This document shows, piece by piece, positions 24,538 through 35,397 of a stretch of 64,000 nucleotides of DNA. The stretch's first letter is position 1. Each line of letters starts with the position of its first letter. Below the pieces are notes generated by a model. It saw nothing but the letters and a program-made list of their open reading frames with translations, made no database searches and was not told the DNA's origin. Source of the DNA: Adineta steineri (taxonomy: Eukaryota; Rotifera; Eurotatoria; Adinetida; Adinetidae); the NCBI GenBank assembly GCA_905250115.1, contig CAJNOI010000002.1, positions 564,771-628,770 on the forward strand, read 5' to 3'. Position numbers and translations under genes: made by a program.

Positions 24538-24786
24538 TTAGTTAATGTCAATATCAACACGAATTTGTAGGCCAGCAGCTAATGTTCCAAAGGAAAATAA
24601 ATATGGAAAACTAGAAAACAATATAATTATCATTTTTATAAGAATGTAAATAAGTTTTACTTACATTATAGCAGCTTTCCAAGCTAATGAAAAAAGAAAT
24701 CGAAAACATCGTGTCATTATGGATTGTACATGAGTATATGATTGTAAATGAGGTGTCATTGACAATGCTTTTACAGACAACATCAT
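24538..24786 (-). CDS. 64-aa single-pass membrane micro-protein, two exons
   Basis: Exon A (24786-24665) and exon B (24610-24538) join across a 54-nt intron with a canonical GTAAGT donor and TTTTCTAG acceptor, giving 64 aa. A further acceptor (CCCTTTCAG at 24805-24797) suggests an upstream non-coding exon. The first half looks like a targeting sequence (basic/hydroxylated, few acids). Residues 25-55 form one hydrophobic helix containing AWKAAIIFPYLFSFGTLAAG. The tail is short and acidic-polar (RVDIDIN). The PY...FGT pattern and size faintly recall EMRE, the mitochondrial calcium-uniporter regulator, but the acidic tail is much shorter. I would treat it as an unknown mitochondrial or ER micro-protein. 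The start could also be the internal Met at residue 10 or 24. Confidence 0.55.
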
Positions 24787-25009
24787 TTACATTGATCTGA
24801 AAGGGAAAATATATAGACATAATTAACAGCAAATACAATAAATTAAGAGGTCATAAGGAAGATATTTCGAGATATATGACTCATGTATTGACGTAGGTTT
24901 TAGTTCTATGACTGGTACTGATGAATATACATATATCTCGTTCTATTATCTGTTTTTTTCCATATTTTTCTTCGACATTAATCAGCTATTTTTCTCTCTA
25001 TGGAACATG

Positions 25010-25017
25010 TATAAAAG
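25010..25017 (+). promoter_or_regulatory. TATA box of the double calcium-sensor gene
   Basis: TATAAAAG lies 73 bp before the ATG at 25090, leaving room for a start site near 25040 and a short leader. This is one of the clearest TATA elements in the window. Confidence 0.5.
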
Positions 25018-25089
25018 ATGATGCTTCTGGCATTATAGCTACCCACGGAAGCAACTATTCTTTACGTCAATATACATACAATTAGTAAG

Positions 25090-26337
25090 ATGGGAAATCT
25101 ACATCCGTCTCGTATCGAACGTCCTGAATTAAATGAACGTGAATTATCTTATATAGTTCTTCATACACATTTTACACGAAAACAAATCAATGATTTTTAT
25201 GTTCGTTTTTTATCTTATTATCCACGTGGTTATGTAAATTTTGATCAATTTTGTGATTTATATTGTGATGAATTAAAACATTTATATAATTCCCGACCAT
25301 TACTTGAACGAATATTTCATCATATTGATACAGATAAAAATGGACAATTAAATTTTAAAGAAATACTTTTTTTCAAAGCAATAAATATGCCTGAAACAGA
25401 TATTGATGAAAAATTTCGATGGATTTTTTTTCTTTACGACACAAATCATGATCATCAAATTGATAAACATGAATTTATTAATTTATGTCATTTTGCTTAT
25501 TATATTCATGGAAAATTATTAACAACAAAACGATTGTATGAATTAAATAATTTATTTGAAAAATTTGATATCGATGATAATCAACAATTAAATTGTAATG
25601 AATTTACTGAATTATGTAAACAATGTACAGATCTACTTGAATTAATAACACCAATGTTTACTAATACAAAATGGAATACTAAAGTTAGTTAAAATTTTAT
25701 TTGTATATATGTAAAATAATTGAATGTTTTGTTTTTCTTTTAGAAAGATCATCATCTTCCAAAATATTCAACAACAACAACAACAAATGAACTTACATCC
25801 GATCGAATAGAATATTTAATGAAACGAACAAAATTTACTCGTGAACAAATTTTAAATTATTATGAATCATTTCGATGTCGTTGTCGTTCAGGTCGATTAT
25901 CAAAAAGTGAATTTATTAAATTTTATCAAAAATTATTACAATCAAATTCAGCTGAAACATATTGTGAATTTTTATTTCGTGCTTTTGATAGTTTATCTAA
26001 TAATGGTTTTATTGAATTTGATGAATATCTTATTGCAATTTATATACATAGTAATGCAAGTACAGCACGAGAAAAACTTGAATGGCTTTACAAAGCTTAT
26101 GATCGTGATGATGATGGATTTATTAGTTATAATGAAATAAATCAAATAGTTCATGCATTATTTATTTTATATGGTATTGATCGTGAAAAACATAGTGTTG
26201 CGTATGTAGCATATGATATTATGGCAACATTAGATTTAAATGATGATGATAAAATATCCAAACAAGAATTTATGAATATACTTAAACATAAAGAACTTAC
26301 CAGTTTTTTGGCACCATCACTTGTAAAACAAAGTTAA
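25090..26337 (+). CDS. Double neuronal-calcium-sensor protein (two complete NCS modules)
   Basis: Two exons of exactly 594 nt each (25090-25683 and 25744-26337, phase 0, 60-nt intron) encode 395 aa. Each exon carries one whole four-EF-hand module of the neuronal calcium sensor/recoverin type. Module 1 begins MGNLHPS, a plausible N-myristoylation signal. Its EF2 loop (80-91, DTDKNGQLNFKE) is canonical, while EF3 (117-128) and EF4 (160-171) have Asp/Glu ligands but lack the usual Gly. Module 2 has a canonical EF3 (318-329, DRDDDGFISYNE), a near-canonical EF4 (362-373) and a disturbed EF2. EF1 is degenerate in both, as is normal for the family. NCS proteins are usually about 190 aa and act as calcium-dependent membrane switches. 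AATAAA occurs at 26542. Confidence 0.88.
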
Positions 26338-26845
26338 AATAGTTTCAAAGATAAAACAAAACTAACTAACTAACTGATTGTCAGTGATTTTATAACTATT
26401 CGTTGAATGTGATAACGAATCAGATTTTCATCAACAGATGACACTGTTGTGAATCTATTCTACAATTTAGTACCTCGATTCTACTATATGCTTGTTTTTT
26501 ATTATTGTCAGTGCTTTTCCCTCGTTCTGTTTCTCTTTTCAAATAAACTACTTTTTACAATCATATTTTTTGTATACTTAACTGGACTTACACGTTTTAT
26601 AGCTAGATAATAAGTGATGGGAAGTGACAATAAAAAAAGAAAGACAACGAATAAATATATGAAAATCTATAGAAAAAAAACAACGCACTTAGCATGACGT
26701 CTTTCTTTTTCTTATTATTGTGTGTGTGTGTGTGTGAGTGCGTGCTTTAATTTAAGTAAAGCTAAAAACATAAATATACGTAATATTTGTTATTTATGAA
26801 TATAACTAGAATTTCTATGTGTCTTTCATAGTATTTTATTTAGAT
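26338..26845. other. Intergenic with a TG microsatellite
   Basis: About 500 bp between the calcium-sensor gene and ABAT on the same strand. It holds the polyadenylation signal at 26542 and a (TG)n run at 26719-26736. No gene is seen. Confidence 0.55.
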
Positions 26846-28950
26846 ATGAAAGCTGCACGTCTTTTTCACTTTCGAGGTCTTGTTCATACTCGTATACAAT
26901 GTCGAGGTTTGTTGATTAATAAAATATAATGAAATGAAAAAAAAAGAATTAATTTAGGAAATAGTATTCTCAGTCAAGAACCATCTGGACCAAAGATGAA
27001 AACAAAAATTCCTGTAATATATTTTCATTATTATAAATCATTTTTTTGAAATTTATTTTTTCTAATGATTTTAGGGTCCAAAATCAAAACAGTTCATGGA
27101 TGATCTCGAAAAAACTCAAGTAAATAATTATTTTAAAATCACATATAAATAATAGTTTATTGATTTCGACATTTAGAATCCTTTAAGTACAATTTTTGTA
27201 CTTGATGTTGATAAATCTATAGGTAATTATGCTGTTGATGTTGATGGTAATGTTATGCTAGATGTTTATGAACAAATTGCTTCTCTTCCATTGGGTAATT
27301 TATGAAAAATACTGAAAAGACCATATTAGATTTGAAATTGTTTTTTTTATAATAGGTTACAATCATCCAGCTATTCAAAAAGTTTTTCAAGATTCAAAAA
27401 ATTTAGTAGGTGTTCTCACAAATTATGAAATAGAATTTAAACATTTTTCATTTTATAGAGTCAACTTGTCAATCGACCAGCACTTGGAGTTCATCCAACA
27501 CCTCAATTTATCAAACAAATTGATCAAACACTTCTTCCAGTAATATATTTTTTGTTAATAATATAATCTATTGATTCTTAATATAGGTTGCACCTAAAGG
27601 TCTTGAATATATTCAACCAATGATGTGTGGTTCATGTTCAAATGAAAATGCATTTAAAGCTATTTGTATATGGCATGCAAATAAACAACGTAATGGAAAA
27701 GCATTTACTGAAGAAGAGTTAAAATCATCAATGGTAAACAAACCACCAGGTAGTCCAAGTGTTTCATTAATGTCATTTGAAGGAGCTTTTCATGGACGAA
27801 CCTTTGGTAAGAAGAAATAAAAATATGAAAGGATATATTATTTTTATTTTTATCTTTTTATTTAGGTGCATTATCATGTACACATTCGAAAGCAATTCAT
27901 AAAATAGATATTCCAAGTTTCGATTGGCCTATTGCACCATTTCCAAGATATAAATATCCTCTAGAAGAAAATGATCGAGAAAATAAAAAAGAAGATGAGA
28001 GATGTTTAGCTCGTGTATGTATTATTTTTGTTCTTCTTCTTCTTCTTCGATGAATTGAAATAAGATCAGATAAGAAGATATTTAATCAACTTTTTTTCTT
28101 AATTAGATTGAAGAATTATTTCATGAATATAAATCAAAAAAGAATCCAGTAGTTGGTGTTATAATTGAACCCATACAAAGTGAAGGTGGTGATTTTCATG
28201 GAAGTGCAACATTTTTTCAACGCTTACAAAAACTAACTAAACAGGTTAAAATCTTGATTTTTATACAAACAAATAATAAAGATACTTCATATTGTTTTAG
28301 AATAGTGCAGCATTATTAATTGATGAAGTTCAAACAGGTCTTGGTGCAACAGGAAAATTCTGGGCACATGAACATTTCAATTTACCTGAAGCACCTGATA
28401 TAGTAACATTTTCAAAGAAATTTCAAACCGGTGGTTATTTTGCTAAAAAAGAATTTCAACCTAAACAAGTTTGTTTAAAAATAAAAACAACATTAATGTA
28501 TATATATATCTATATTTATAGCCTTATCGTATTTTCAATACTTGGATGGGTGAACCAGCAAAAATGTTAGTTTTAGATGCTATATTAAAAACAGTGAAAC
28601 AAGAAAATTTAGTTGAAAATACAAGAAAAACCGGTGAAGTTCTTTTAAATGGTTTAAAAGATATAAGTAAACAATATTCAAAATTAATATTAAATACACG
28701 TGGTCTTGGTACATTTTGTTCGTTTGATATGCCGAATGCATCAGTACGTGATAAATTTATTGGTGAAATGCGAAATGCCGGTAAATGAAGGAATAAAATT
28801 TTTTATTTTGATTATTTTTCTTATACATAAGGTATTCAAATGGGACCATGTGGTGATGTTGCTGTACGTTTTCGTCCAGCATTAATTTTTGCTGACAAAC
28901 ATGCTCATATCGTTCATGACAAAATGAATGAAGTTTTGAAGAAACTTTAA
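26846..28950 (+). CDS. ABAT: 4-aminobutyrate aminotransferase, mitochondrial
   Basis: Twelve exons: 26846-26906, 26958-27013, 27075-27119, 27177-27294, 27356-27405, 27459-27539, 27587-27806, 27866-28014, 28107-28244, 28301-28468, 28522-28780, 28832-28950 (487 aa; vertebrate ABAT is about 500). The first 20 residues are basic and hydroxylated ([20 protein letters not shown]), fitting a mitochondrial presequence. Class III PLP-aminotransferase landmarks: [15 protein letters not shown] with Cys151 and Cys154 (the cluster-binding pair of animal GABA-AT), [40 protein letters not shown] (Asp314) and FSKKFQTGG with the PLP lysine at 345 or 346. It converts GABA and 2-oxoglutarate to succinate semialdehyde and glutamate. 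The stop lies only 84 bp from the stop of the convergent neighbour. Confidence 0.95.
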
Positions 28951-29034
28951 ATTATAACATATTTTATTTCTTTTTTATTGTAATTGTATTGAGAGGAAAA
29001 AAGCCGAAGAAAACATAAAAAAATTTTTATATAA

Positions 29035-29602
29035 TTATTTAAGTGAAGTTATTAATGCTGGTGATGTTGAATTTCGAAGCATAGCTGATAAACGTCGTTC
29101 AGCTTCATATTTTTGTCTTTGAGCATCTTGTTCTCGTTGTTGTGCTAGTTTTAATTGATGTTGTAAAGCTATTTGTTGAAGATTAACAGGTAAATTTCCA
29201 TTAGATAAAATTAATTTTTCATCAGATGTATCTTCACCTAAACAGCCAAATGGACCTGTAGAATTTGTACGAAAACCATGAATAATATAAGCAAGAACAA
29301 GTGCAGCAAAAATTAAACAAAGTATACCAAGTACAATAGAACACTATAAGAAAAAGAAAGACGTATTTTAAATTTATTATTTAAAAAAATTTTCATACTG
29401 TACGCCAAACTCTAAGTGCATAGATCCATTGTTCATAATTTCTTTCGGGTACACGTATCCAATCAATAAAAGTATCATTTTTTTGAAAGATCATTGAACC
29501 AAATGGTCCATTTTCCTTTATATATGCTTCATCATGAATAGCAGCGAATGTGCCTGAATTGATTATCGTTACGAAGAATATAAAATGACGTTGTATAAAC
29601 AT
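29035..29602 (-). CDS. Small type I membrane protein, copy A of a tandem pair
   Basis: Exon 1 is 29602-29399 and exon 2 is 29343-29035 (phase 0, 170 aa). A signal peptide (MFIQRHFIFFVTIINSGTFA) precedes a 45-residue extracellular part. The intron falls inside the WRT-CSIVLGILC junction. A single TM helix follows (SIVLGILCLIFAALVLAYII), then HGFRTNSTGPFGC and a cytoplasmic Gln-rich helix (QQIALQHQLKLAQQREQDAQ) ending in SLK. It shares signal peptide, WI...WRT motif, intron position, TM and STGPF with the neighbour at 29767-30329, so the two are tandem paralogues. I do not recognise a family. Upstream on its strand is a TATATATATA run at about 29672-29686, within the 164 bp separating the two coding regions. 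Confidence 0.78.
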
Positions 29603-29766
29603 AGAATAATCAACAAATTACTTGTTTAGTTTTTGATATGATAGAAGTTTTTTGTTAGAACGAAGAGTAACATATATATATATATAAGAAAAAGCGGGAA
29701 GTATTTTATTTTATTTTTGCTTTGTTTATTAAATAACTGAAAATATATTCGGTTTTTTTTTTAATT

Positions 29767-30329
29767 TTATAATTGTCCAATGTTTTTAAATGGAGATATA
29801 TGTCGAGGATCTATAATTGTATTGAACATTGGAATATTGTCTGTCTGTGAATAATCCGCTAGTTCTGATGATGTCATTTTATCATCAGAAGAATTTTCAT
29901 TAATATGTTTATGACAAAGAGAAAAAGGACCTGTTGATGTCTGAAAATTATGAATAAGAAAAGCAACTACAATAGTAAAGAAAATAAAACATAAAATAAT
30001 TAACATGATTGACCACTAGAATAACAAGAAAAGAAATAAAAATTAGAATAAAAAATATTTTTAATTCTTACTGTTCGCCACATTTTTTGATCTTTAATCC
30101 ATTCTGTCATATATTCATATGGTACTTCAATGAATCGTGAACCATTTTCATCGATATATAAAACAAAATTTGAAGTATCTAATGATTCTCCACCGATAGC
30201 ACGATTTGCTAATGATAATTCTTCATCGGTATACATTGTCGAACATAAAGCAATTTTTAACAGTAATATCATGAAGATTATTTTTAAACTAATTTTAAAT
30301 TGATGATAAATCGATAATAATAAGTACAT
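29767..30329 (-). CDS. Small type I membrane protein, copy B of a tandem pair
   Basis: Exon 1 is 30329-30072 and exon 2 is 30015-29767 (phase 0, 168 aa). The first 30 residues are hydrophobic (ISLKIIFMILLLKIALC) and fit a signal peptide; an internal Met is an alternative start. The extracellular part contains RFIEVPYEYMTEWIKDQKMW and meets the TM helix at WRT-WSIMLIILC, exactly where copy A has its intron. After the TM comes IHNFQTSTGPF, as in copy A. The cytoplasmic tail is different: Ser/Asp-rich, ending KNIGQL. The tails have diverged more than the TM-proximal core, which suggests that core is the conserved functional unit. Confidence 0.78.
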
Positions 30330-31854
30330 TGGATAATTAGAGATTTAGAAGAATCTTTAGAAAGAACGTAGAATAAGAAGAGTATTATTTGATATGATCA
30401 ATAGAATAATTAATAGCGGGAAATTCATATTATAATATGTCTTTGTACGCTAAATATTAATAGTTATCTATCGATAATTTAATATATTTATACACATAAG
30501 ATATTCTTTTACTTTTAAATGCAATAGAAATATAAAACTCCTTGGTCACATAATAACTTCATTCTTTTATGTATGATACTTGAGTATTTAAATCAGTTGT
30601 ATCGTATATTCTAAATTCCATTCTTTTCTTTTTCGTTAATAAAAACAAGAATTATTTGTATCTCGAGGAATGGATCATGTCCTGCGACTGAAAGAAACTG
30701 TTTCGCTTCAAGGTGAAATCCTTTACACTCACAAAGTCAATGGGAAATTCTTCTTCGACCGAAGTCGAAACAATTTGAAGTGCAAAAGTTCATCCAGATC
30801 TCGACTCATATAGAAAAATCGAAGAGACATAGAGATATATGCATTATTTTATTTTTCTACATAGAATAGCTTTATAAATTGTTATACACACGCCGTCTCT
30901 TCAGGGTCATCATCGTATCTCACTTTCACTATCGTTATTCTCCTTTTTTTGTTCTGTTCTCTTTCTCACTACACAGCGTGTGTGATTTTGCTTCACTCTC
31001 CTCTACCATGCGCATAGACGTATGTCATGGTTGAATAAATATGATTTCAAATACAACTACAAGCAATCACATCACTGTAAATTTGTTTTTAAATTTCATT
31101 TTGTAGAAAATCATCTCTAAAATAAGCTAAAGCATTTTTAAACTTATTTTATTCTATGCATTTATATGATTTAAATGTTTATAAATTTCAATCAAAATTA
31201 TTTATTTCATTCGATGCATTTATATGAATTAGAATTAAATTAAATTGAATTATTAATTTTATTTCATGGTGAAAATTTATTGTCAATATAAAACAAAATA
31301 AATAAAATATACTATATTATTACATGAAAATCAAATTCCATTTTAAATTTTTAAAAAATACTGGAATTGATAAAAAAAAACTTCAGATTTCTAGAAATAT
31401 TCAAATAAATTCATTTTAGATTTTTTAATTGGATGATCGAATTTATTACTTTTAATGTTTCAAATATTATTATTTTCAAAGAATTGAAAGTTTTTCTGCA
31501 CAAATTCATATAAACATCTCTGGAATATTTTTCATTGAAATCATAACTAATTTTCTAGTTTACAGTGTATCATACGATGTATTTCATATATTAGACTTCA
31601 ATGGCATTTTATGTAATGTACAACAGACAACAACAAGAGTTATTTCTAACTAATTTTTATTATTGAAAAACAGAAAATAAAATATAAAAAAGAGAAAAAA
31701 AGAAAACTACAAGTAAAAGATATGGTACTAACTAAATGTATAAATAATATCAATATTGAAAGCGAAAACAGAAAAGAGAAATAAAAAAAGAGAAAATGAT
31801 AAATAAAGAATATGATACTAACTAAGTTACTAAAAAAAGTTAATATTTCGTATT
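30330..31854. other. Intergenic, no gene seen
   Basis: About 1.5 kb. Most is very AT-rich. A slightly G/C-richer patch at 30660-30830 contains short self-complementary words (TTCGAC-CGAA-GTCGAA at 30755-30770 and GAAAC-T-GTTTC at 30695-30705). No reading frame of note. Confidence 0.45.
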
Positions 31855-32070
31855 TTATATGCCGGTAACTGCAATTCGTCGTTTCTATAAAAAAAAAANN
31901 NNNNNNNNACGCTTCTGCTGGTATGTCTGGAGAAATCGCTTAATAAATTGCTTGTCAGTTTCGAAAGATGCATCTTCATCAAAATCATCGTTGACGAAGC
32001 GGGCATTGCAGATTGTTAAGCATACAACCATTAAAGCCAGAATGTATAGAAGCGTCTTGCTGTTAACCAT
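31855..32070 (-). CDS. Short secreted peptide precursor, interrupted by an assembly gap
   Basis: From ATG 32070 the frame encodes a clear signal peptide (MVNSKTLLYILALMVVCLTI then CNA), followed by an acidic spacer (NDDFDEDASFETD) and basic sites (IKRF..., QQKR). The frame runs into ten N at 31899-31908. Beyond the gap an acceptor (TTTATAG) and a 30-nt exon (31884-31855) encode KRRIAVTGI and a stop, so the gap probably sits in a short intron. Dibasic KR sites, an acidic spacer and small size fit a neuropeptide or peptide-hormone precursor; an antimicrobial or toxin-like peptide is less likely because the mature part has no Cys. A TATATAAAG box lies 96 nt upstream. Confidence 0.5.
31899..31908. 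other. Assembly gap, ten N
   Basis: Ten unknown bases flanked by a homopolymer A run (31889-31898). The round length suggests a placeholder rather than a measured size. It splits the peptide precursor gene. Confidence 0.95.
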
Positions 32071-32165
32071 CGCTGTTGTTTGTGTTGAATGCAAAAATTA
32101 ATATTGTTTGGTAATATATATCTTGAAGCGAGGACCACTTTTTATTTTGCAAGAATATTTTCAGT

Positions 32166-32174
32166 CTTTATATA
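32166..32174 (-). promoter_or_regulatory. TATA box of the peptide precursor gene
   Basis: On the minus strand the sequence reads TATATAAAG, 96 nt before the ATG at 32070. Position and spacing fit a core promoter with a leader of roughly 65 nt. Confidence 0.45.
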
Positions 32175-32284
32175 GTTATTGCGAATAGAAGAGAGAAAAA
32201 GAGAGAGTAGCGCAATCATATTAATTTTTCTCTTTTAATTCGACGTAATGCATTATAATTAGAAAAGGGTAAACACAAAAATAT

Positions 32285-32625
32285 ATTACCATTTGCGCTT
32301 AGCCTTGAATAAAAAAATAATTTATCTCAGTCAATCTGAAGGCGTTGTAATTACGAAAAAAGAATAAACACAAAAATATAGATCATTCATATTCACAATT
32401 GAAAACATATTACCGTTTGCATTTAGCCTTGAGTAAAACAATAATTTATCCCAGTCAATCTGAAGGCGTTATAATTACGAAAAAAGAAAAAAAGAATAAA
32501 CACAAAAATATAAATCATTCGTTTTCACAATTGAAAACATATTACCGTTTGCATTCAGCCTTGAATAAAAAAATAATTTATCCCAGTCAATCTGAAGGCG
32601 TTGTAATTACGAAAAAAGAAAAAAT
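32285..32625 (+). repeat. Minisatellite: three copies of a 124-132-bp unit
   Basis: Copies begin at ATTACC at 32285, 32409 and 32541. Shared blocks are TTAGCCTTGA, ATAATTTATC, CAGTCAATCTGAAGGCGTT and TAATTACGAAAAAAGAA. The second period is 8 bp longer because of an extra AAAGAAAA-type stretch. Copies 2 and 3 are more alike than either is to copy 1. Because the last period is a multiple of three, an 80-codon frame stays open across copies 2-3; it lacks an ATG at its start and copy 1 breaks it. Confidence 0.85.
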
Positions 32626-33693
32626 TGCTTTTGAAGGTTGATAATATATCACGCCATATTATTTGCCTTGTCAAAAATATAGAATACACTTTTGTTACTT
32701 ATGCACATATTATTCTATACTCAGAGTATAATCATATTATAAAAATATTACTTTATGTAGATACAATTGTCGACTATTTTTTTCTTTAATACTTATGTCT
32801 ACGTGATGTGCGAAACAAATATTGTTGATCTATTGATCGATTTTTTTTGATTCATCAATAACACGTCGTCTATTTTAATAAATAGCTTTCGTTTGAATAT
32901 GATTATAACCATCAAAATATATGACAGCTATACATAAATTATAGGTAAAGAAAAAGAAAAAGAAAGAGAAAAGATATGATCAATATGAAAGTAACTCATG
33001 CGAGACAAAAACGAAGGATATTTACAAAAAATATGAAACTAGTGAGTGACGACAAAATGTTCAACCAATAATAGGACTGTTACTTGATCTTTACTTTATG
33101 AATAAAGGTAAAGATTTATTTTATTTATAGAAATAAAGTTAGAATAAAGAATAAATATACATTTTTTTACGTTAATTACTGTTCTTTCTTATCATTATCA
33201 TCATTTCTATATGCTGTATCATCAAAAAAAAGATCACACAAAAAAAGATATATACGAAAAATATTATTTCATATTATATTTACCTATGTAATATCATGAT
33301 TTTTTGTGAGCTACTCCAAAACAATTCTTTATCCTTTATTTTCGAAAATAAAGCAAAATTTTATCTTTATCTTATAAGAATAGTGTTTTTAATCTCTTTA
33401 TCTTTATTCTTTAGATGTATTAAACATAGGAAAGAATTTATATCTGGAAAAAAATTTGTTTAAAATCTTCATTATTTCGTAATATCATTAATATACTTAA
33501 TTCAAAGAAGGGTAGTGTTTACAATATCTACAGAAGAAGAAACAATAAACTATCTAAAGTGAACACTTAATATATACCTATCTGTTATTTCAACAGTACG
33601 AAGTATAAATTTAAGAATGAAAATATTTACAAAACATATTATTTTATTAAATACTTTTTTGTAAAATGATATTTAATAAATATTATCGTTTAG
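32626..33693. other. Intergenic, no gene seen
   Basis: About 1.1 kb of AT-rich sequence between the minisatellite and the decayed PRRC2-like gene. No coding region or structured element is recognised. Confidence 0.5.
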
Positions 33694-35397
33694 ATCTGGT
33701 AGTTATCTAGAAAATGAAGAACCATCTTTATCAAATAAATATAATTATTCTCAAAGTGAATCAAGTTCACGATCTCAACATGACAGAGAGCCAGTTACAA
33801 GACAATCAAAAAACCTACTACTACCTTCGAAAAAAACCAAATTCAATTCAAACTAAAAATTCTTTAAAAAAATCTAATAAACTTGATAGTACAGACTATT
33901 ATGATAATTCAAATAATCAATGGGATAATTGGGTCGAATCAATAGATAATCATCAATGATATCGTCAACAATTACATTTAGATGATCTATCAACACAAAA
34001 ACCAAATCATTATAATAAACAGCTATCAACAATAAAAACATGTAATAATGATCGACAACAAACAAGCAAATTTCAATATTCATTTTGAATTCTTATTCAT
34101 TTTTTTTCTTCTTTTAATTCAATTAGATTAGCGTTTTAAACAAAATTCATTGACATTAAATAAAACTAATGATAGTAAAACTCAACTAGTATGGCGTCCA
34201 TTATCTCCAAATCGATCAGCAGAATCTATTGATTCAACACCATAAGCGTCGATGATATGTAAATCTCAACAACAAATAAATGATCGTCGTCAATCAAAAT
34301 CTTATCAACAACAAATAAATATTAATGATGATAAACAACGATATCAAACAATAAATACAACATCTATATCACCATTAATGAGTGTACAATCTGATGTAAA
34401 TACAAGTGTAAAATTATATATTATAATTCAAATTTACAAACTCGTCAAGGTTACCATCATTCGAATGCGCATAATCGAGGATGTACGACATTAGGTTCAT
34501 ATGAACGTTATAGACGAAGTGGAATATTTCATCAATGCAAGGTAATCTTTCATATGATCCCTGTATATATAAAAATTTATCTGATGGTGATCAGTTTACC
34601 GGTAGCAGTAACTTAAAGGATATGACAATAACGAAAAATCACCTAGGATTATCTTTCATGTTTTAGAATTGATCACTTTTAATTTATAAATTGGCAGTAA
34701 GTCAAGAACAGAATCAGATAACTGTTCATCAGAAAGCATCTGACATAAAATAGATAATCCTTCTTTTGAAAATAGAAATATAATAGAGGAAAATTTTTAT
34801 CAAATTAACTTATTTTATTTAATCTTGATAATCGTATTAAATATTTATTTAGAATACGATACAATGCAAATGTCTGGTACGCATAATTATTATGGTTCAG
34901 TTTGTCGAGCAGCATATGGTCTATCCAGTAATTATTATTATGAACATCCTCAACAGTAAGTTTTTCATTTTCGCATTTCTTTATATGTGTATTATTTTTA
35001 TTTATAAAGACATTGTAATAATCATTATAATTATTCGAATGAATATTATCAACAACAACGTTCAACAAATAATAAAGATTCAAGATATGGTGGTGCATCA
35101 ATTATGCAAAATCAACAACAAAGATAACCGATAGTCAATGAAAGTAATAATAATCATTTTCATCATCATTCAATAAAGGATAATGATCAAAAAGAAGGTG
35201 AGGAATGGGAAACAGCATCTTGATGGAATAAATAATCAACAAACAAATGAAATAAAATCAGTTAATCATTGTCAAACACTACCTAAGAAAAGTTTTTCTA
35301 GTCAAAGGTATATTTAAATTTTTAAATTACAAAAAAAATTATATTATTCATTTTTAGATCAAATGCGCGTCAGATTTTCAAATATACGAATGCATGA
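33694..35397 (+). pseudogene. Decayed gene copy, PRRC2/BAT2-like
   Basis: Successive plus-strand stretches keep codon bias and splice sites but carry in-frame stops and frameshifts. At 33694-34087 a frame (GSYLENEEPSLSNKY...) must shift near 33800 and then meets a stop after ESIDNHQ. At 34130-34541 another exon-like block (QLVWRPLSPNRSAESID) has a stop after STP and a shift near 34420 before RYRRSGIFHQCK and a good GTAATC donor. Blocks at 34853-34957 (YGSVCRAAYGL) and 35011-35307 follow, the latter ending EGEEWETAS, a stop, then LPKKSFSSQR. The EEWETAS and SFSSQR pair recalls the PRRC2 (BAT2) proline-rich coiled-coil family, which promotes translation initiation and stress-granule assembly. 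The last block ends at 35397. Family assignment is tentative; loss of function is well supported. Confidence 0.6.

Noticed and set aside
32399-32641. 80-codon plus-strand frame over the minisatellite
   Set aside because: It starts with TTG, is open only because one repeat period is a multiple of three, and copy 1 is out of frame.
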